Of a stretch of DNA of 8,862 nucleotides, positions 6,540 to 8,862 are shown piece after piece; positions within the stretch are counted from its first letter, which is position 1; each line of letters begins with the position of its first letter. Source of the DNA: Deltaproteobacteria bacterium (GTDB taxonomy: Bacteria; Desulfobacterota; Desulfobacteria; Desulfobacterales; C00003060); contig QMMV01000057.1 of the NCBI GenBank assembly GCA_003647435.1, positions 1-8,862 of the forward strand. Direction: 5' to 3'. The translations under genes were made by a program, and so were the position numbers. The notes beneath the pieces are model-generated. The model was given only the letters and a program-made list of their open reading frames with translations, was not told where the DNA came from and did no database searches.

Positions 6540-6568
6540 CTTCTACCAGATGTGGTATTTGGTGTCAA
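6540..6568 (-). promoter_or_regulatory. Sigma70-type promoter for the WbqC-family gene
   Basis: On the minus strand TTGACA (6568-6563) is followed after exactly 17 bases by TAGAAG (6545-6540), four of six matches to TATAAT. The start would fall near 6533, giving a leader of about 46 bases to ATG 6487. The -35 is perfect, the -10 mediocre. It explains why the reading frame extends upstream to a TTG that is probably not a start codon. Confidence 0.45.
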
Positions 6569-6660
6569 TCTTGCGGTCTTTCAGTTCCTTATACTGGAAG
6601 AGTCGGATCGCGGCTGCCCGAGTATTTCCGATAGCAAAGCTTGATTAAGTGTGGTATGGT

Positions 6661-6680
6661 AATTGCTATTTACAGCAATT
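6661..6680. promoter_or_regulatory. Inverted repeat upstream of the glycosyltransferase genes
   Basis: AATTGCT (6661-6667) and AGCAATT (6674-6680) are perfect inverted repeats around a 6-base loop ATTTAC. The element sits 50 bases before ATG 6731. It follows a weak -35-like TTGATT (6641-6646) with a poor TGCTAT 17 bases further on, which falls within the left arm. It may be an operator or a leader hairpin; a short T run (6679-6682) follows but is too short for a good terminator. Confidence 0.35.
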
Positions 6681-6716
6681 TTAATGTACTGTAAGGGTGT
6701 CAGCGCAATAACCAGC

Positions 6717-6724
6717 AGGAGGAG
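6717..6724 (+). promoter_or_regulatory. Strong ribosome binding site of the first glycosyltransferase gene
   Basis: AGGAGGAG lies 6 bases before ATG 6731. It is the best ribosome binding site in the window and fixes this start. Confidence 0.8.
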
Positions 6725-6730
6725 AAGACA

Positions 6731-7975
6731 ATGAAAAAAGTTGGGTTTGTATCTACTCGCCTTGCCGGCACTGACGGTGTGTCGTTGGAAACTTACAAAT
6801 GGTACCAGGTATTGGAACGCAACGGGTATGAGTGCTTTTTCTTTGCAGGAGAACTTGATACGCCTCCTGAGCGATCCTTCTTAGAGCCGAAGGCCCACTT
6901 TGCGGCACCTGAAGTTCAGAAAATTGATAAAGCCTGTTTCGGGAAGACGACCAGGCACCTCTCTGTATCTGCCAAGATCCAGGAGATAAAGGATTACCTC
7001 AAATCAAGACTCTATGAGTTTTGCGGCAAGTTTAATATTGATCTCTTAATTCCGGAAAATGCCCTTGCCATTCCCATGAACATCCCTCTGGGTATTGCCA
7101 TCACGGAAATGGTAGCTGAAACAGGGATACCTACCATAGCGCATCACCACGATTTTTGCTGGGAGCGGAAGCGCTTTCTCATCAATGCGGTCCAGGATTA
7201 TCTACAGCGTTCTTTTCCTCCAAACCTCCGCTCGATTCGTCACGTGGTAATCAATTCCGAGGCCTCCAGACAGTTGAGCTACCGCAGGGGAATCAGCAAT
7301 GTAGTTATTCCGAATGTCTTTGATTTTGCGATCCCGCCTTCGCCTTCCACGGCAGTCAAATCACTTCGTGAAGAGCTCGGTTTTGAAGATGAGGACCTCT
7401 TTGTGCTTCAACCGACCAGGGTTGTGCCCCGTAAATGGGTTGAACGTGCCGTTGAGCTGGTAAGTCTCATGAACCTAAAGAAACCCAGACTGGTAGTTTC
7501 CCACGCAACCGGTGATGAGGGTGATCTTTATGCTCAAAGGATACTCGAATATGCAGAGCGTATCGGAGTAGAGGTAATATATATTGGAGATAAGATCGGT
7601 GCGGCACGGTGTTTTAAGACAAATACCCATAAGAAATATACCATTGATGATGCTTATGAGAGTGCCGACCTGGTTACCTACCCTTCGGGATTTGAAGGAT
7701 TCGGAAACGCTTTTTTGGAGGCAATGTATTTTAAGAAAGCGATTGTGGTAAATCGCTATTCGATCTTTGTCGAAGATATCGAACCATGTGGGTTTGAGGT
7801 AATCCCCTTCGAGGGCTTTGTGACTTCTGAGATCGTACACAGGATAGAGTCATTTCTGCGGCCTGGTCACCTGAGCCAGGCTGTCGATAAGAACTACGAG
7901 TTAGGGAAACAGTATTTTTCATACGAGGTATTGGAGAAAAAACTCCTTCCATTGGTCGAAGCTTTCGATAGTTGA
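6731..7975 (+). CDS. GT4-type (glycosyltransferase group 1) glycosyltransferase
   Basis: A retaining, GT-B-fold transferase that probably moves a sugar from a nucleotide donor to a lipid-linked or soluble acceptor; donor and acceptor cannot be read from sequence. It has 414 residues. The N-terminal domain starts MKKVGFVSTRLAGTDGVSLE, with the glycine-containing loop (13-17) and the GVSLE that precedes the first helix. AHHHDFCWERKRF (137-149) lies where the acceptor site usually is. The C-terminal domain opens with QPTRVVPRKWVERA (227-240), with the Arg/Lys that hold the donor phosphates. The family E-x7-E motif is E322 (FEGFGNAFLE) to E330. The last residues form the usual crossing helix. No signal peptide or membrane segment is seen, so it is cytosolic or peripheral. 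Its stop overlaps the start of a second, similar gene, so the two probably act in one pathway. It may be a mannosyl- or glucosyltransferase, but I cannot tell. Confidence 0.9.
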   Translation: MKKVGFVSTRLAGTDGVSLETYKWYQVLERNGYECFFFAGELDTPPERSFLEPKAHFAAPEVQKIDKACFGKTTRHLSVSAKIQEIKDYLKSRLYEFCGKFNIDLLIPENALAIPMNIPLGIAITEMVAETGIPTIAHHHDFCWERKRFLINAVQDYLQRSFPPNLRSIRHVVINSEASRQLSYRRGISNVVIPNVFDFAIPPSPSTAVKSLREELGFEDEDLFVLQPTRVVPRKWVERAVELVSLMNLKKPRLVVSHATGDEGDLYAQRILEYAERIGVEVIYIGDKIGAARCFKTNTHKKYTIDDAYESADLVTYPSGFEGFGNAFLEAMYFKKAIVVNRYSIFVEDIEPCGFEVIPFEGFVTSEIVHRIESFLRPGHLSQAVDKNYELGKQYFSYEVLEKKLLPLVEAFDS

Positions 7976-8862
7976 TGCCTAAAATACACAATAGCCGAAT
8001 GTCAGATGCGCCGATGCGAATCGGGTTGCTGCACTATTCCTGCCCTCCCGTGGTTGGGGGCGTGGAAGAAGTATTGAGCCAGCAGGGATTTGTTTTTCAC
8101 TGCCTTGGCCACATGGTGTCTGTCCTTGCCGGGATGGGCAACATCTATACAGAGGATTTTTCGGTGCGAATAGTACCGATGTTAAGTTCCAAGAATCCTA
8201 GCATCCTCAAAGCACATGATGAATGCAAAAAAGGAGACGAAGCCTCTTTAAAACGTCTTACAAACAGAATTTACAGGGTCCTGCAAAATTGGTCGCGCGA
8301 GCTTGATGTAATCGTGGCACACAACGTGCTCCACATGCCGTTTAACCTTCCGCTAACACTGGCCTTGCGACGTCTTGCAGACTCACCAAACGGGCCAGCG
8401 GTGGTAAGCTGGGCACATGATTCGCCGTATTTCGAGCCTAACCACCCCAAATACCTGGATAACCCTCCATGGACCGTTCTTCGCGAGTCACATCCGAATA
8501 TTTACTATGTCACCATTTCGGAATCGCGAATGAGGCTTTTCAAAAAACATTGCACAGAAACTCTCTGGAAAGTCATCCCTAACGGGATCGATCCAGCGCG
8601 CTTTTTCTACCTTGATCCAGCGACTGTAACACTGTCGAAGGAACTCGATATCTTTAGCCGGGATATTATCGTTGTTCAACCTTCCAGGATCACTCCTCGC
8701 AAGAATCTGGAATTGTCCATCCACATCATCCGGGGAATCAAGCTTCTTGGATATAACGTGCTTTTCTTACTAACAGGCGCCTACGATCCTCATGAACGAC
8801 GGGCCGTACCGTACTATCGCAGGCTCAGGTACTGGATAAAGGAACTCGATCTTCAAGAAAAC
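7975..8862 (+). CDS. Second GT4-type glycosyltransferase, 3' end missing at the window edge
   Basis: The frame opens at ATG 7975, which shares its A with the TGA stop of the previous gene (TGATG), and runs open for 296 codons to the window end. MRIGLLHYSCPPVVGGVEEVL starts at residue 14, with the GGVE loop of GT4 enzymes at 28-31. IPNGIDPARF (201-210), a classic GT4 linker motif, and QPSRITPRKN (235-244), the donor-phosphate Arg/Lys motif, follow. WAHDSPYF at 146-153 parallels the HHHDF of the first enzyme. The rest of the donor domain, including the E-x7-E motif, lies outside the window, so activity cannot be judged. No ribosome binding site precedes ATG 7975, 7999 or 8014, so coupled translation from the overlapping stop is the most natural reading; 8014 would give a more standard N-terminus. 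Confidence 0.88.
   Translation, partial: MPKIHNSRMSDAPMRIGLLHYSCPPVVGGVEEVLSQQGFVFHCLGHMVSVLAGMGNIYTEDFSVRIVPMLSSKNPSILKAHDECKKGDEASLKRLTNRIYRVLQNWSRELDVIVAHNVLHMPFNLPLTLALRRLADSPNGPAVVSWAHDSPYFEPNHPKYLDNPPWTVLRESHPNIYYVTISESRMRLFKKHCTETLWKVIPNGIDPARFFYLDPATVTLSKELDIFSRDIIVVQPSRITPRKNLELSIHIIRGIKLLGYNVLFLLTGAYDPHERRAVPYYRRLRYWIKELDLQEN

Noticed and set aside
6488..6568. Upstream extension of the WbqC-family protein to TTG 6568
   Set aside because: The TTG is the start of a TTGACA -35 box and the family begins at the MIISTYQP segment, so ATG 6487 is preferred.

Overview
The window looks like chromosomal DNA of a Gram-negative bacterium with mid-range GC. Gene content (GlmM, TldD, WbqC, paired GT4 enzymes) and the AT-rich degenerate intergenic repeats recall Desulfobacterota (former Deltaproteobacteria), but this is an impression: no rRNA or other taxonomic marker is present. 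I see no tRNA, rRNA, CRISPR array, insertion sequence or phage gene.

Layout. (1) Minus strand, about 92-1216: an M24 metallopeptidase of the Xaa-Pro aminopeptidase type. (2) 1217-1575: a divergent intergenic region with degenerate short repeats and a strong sigma70-like promoter reading right. (3) Plus strand, 1609-5596: a tight operon of a left-handed beta-helix acyltransferase-like protein related to the C-terminal half of GlmU, then phosphoglucosamine mutase GlmM, then the zinc metalloprotease TldD, with gaps of 9 and 13 bases. (4) 5597-5788: a short convergent gap with one doubtful small ORF and no clear terminator. (5) Minus strand, 5789-6487: a WbqC-family protein with its own promoter-like sequence. 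(6) 6488-6730: a divergent control region with two small hairpins. (7) Plus strand, 6731 to the window end: two GT4-type glycosyltransferases in tandem, the second starting inside the stop codon of the first and cut off by the window edge.

How the genes fit together. GlmM makes glucosamine-1-phosphate, and the beta-helix protein next to it keeps traits of the GlmU acetyltransferase domain but has no nucleotidyltransferase domain. The pair therefore suggests a step towards N-acetylated amino-sugar phosphates for the envelope. WbqC proteins and GT4 pairs are typical of surface polysaccharide loci, so the right half probably builds a surface glycan or glycolipid. TldD and the M24 peptidase are peptide-processing enzymes whose link to this is unclear. 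The item most worth a second look is the beta-helix protein with its unexplained helical C-terminal domain. The rest is mostly recognisable families, and I did not find a clear, wholly new system.
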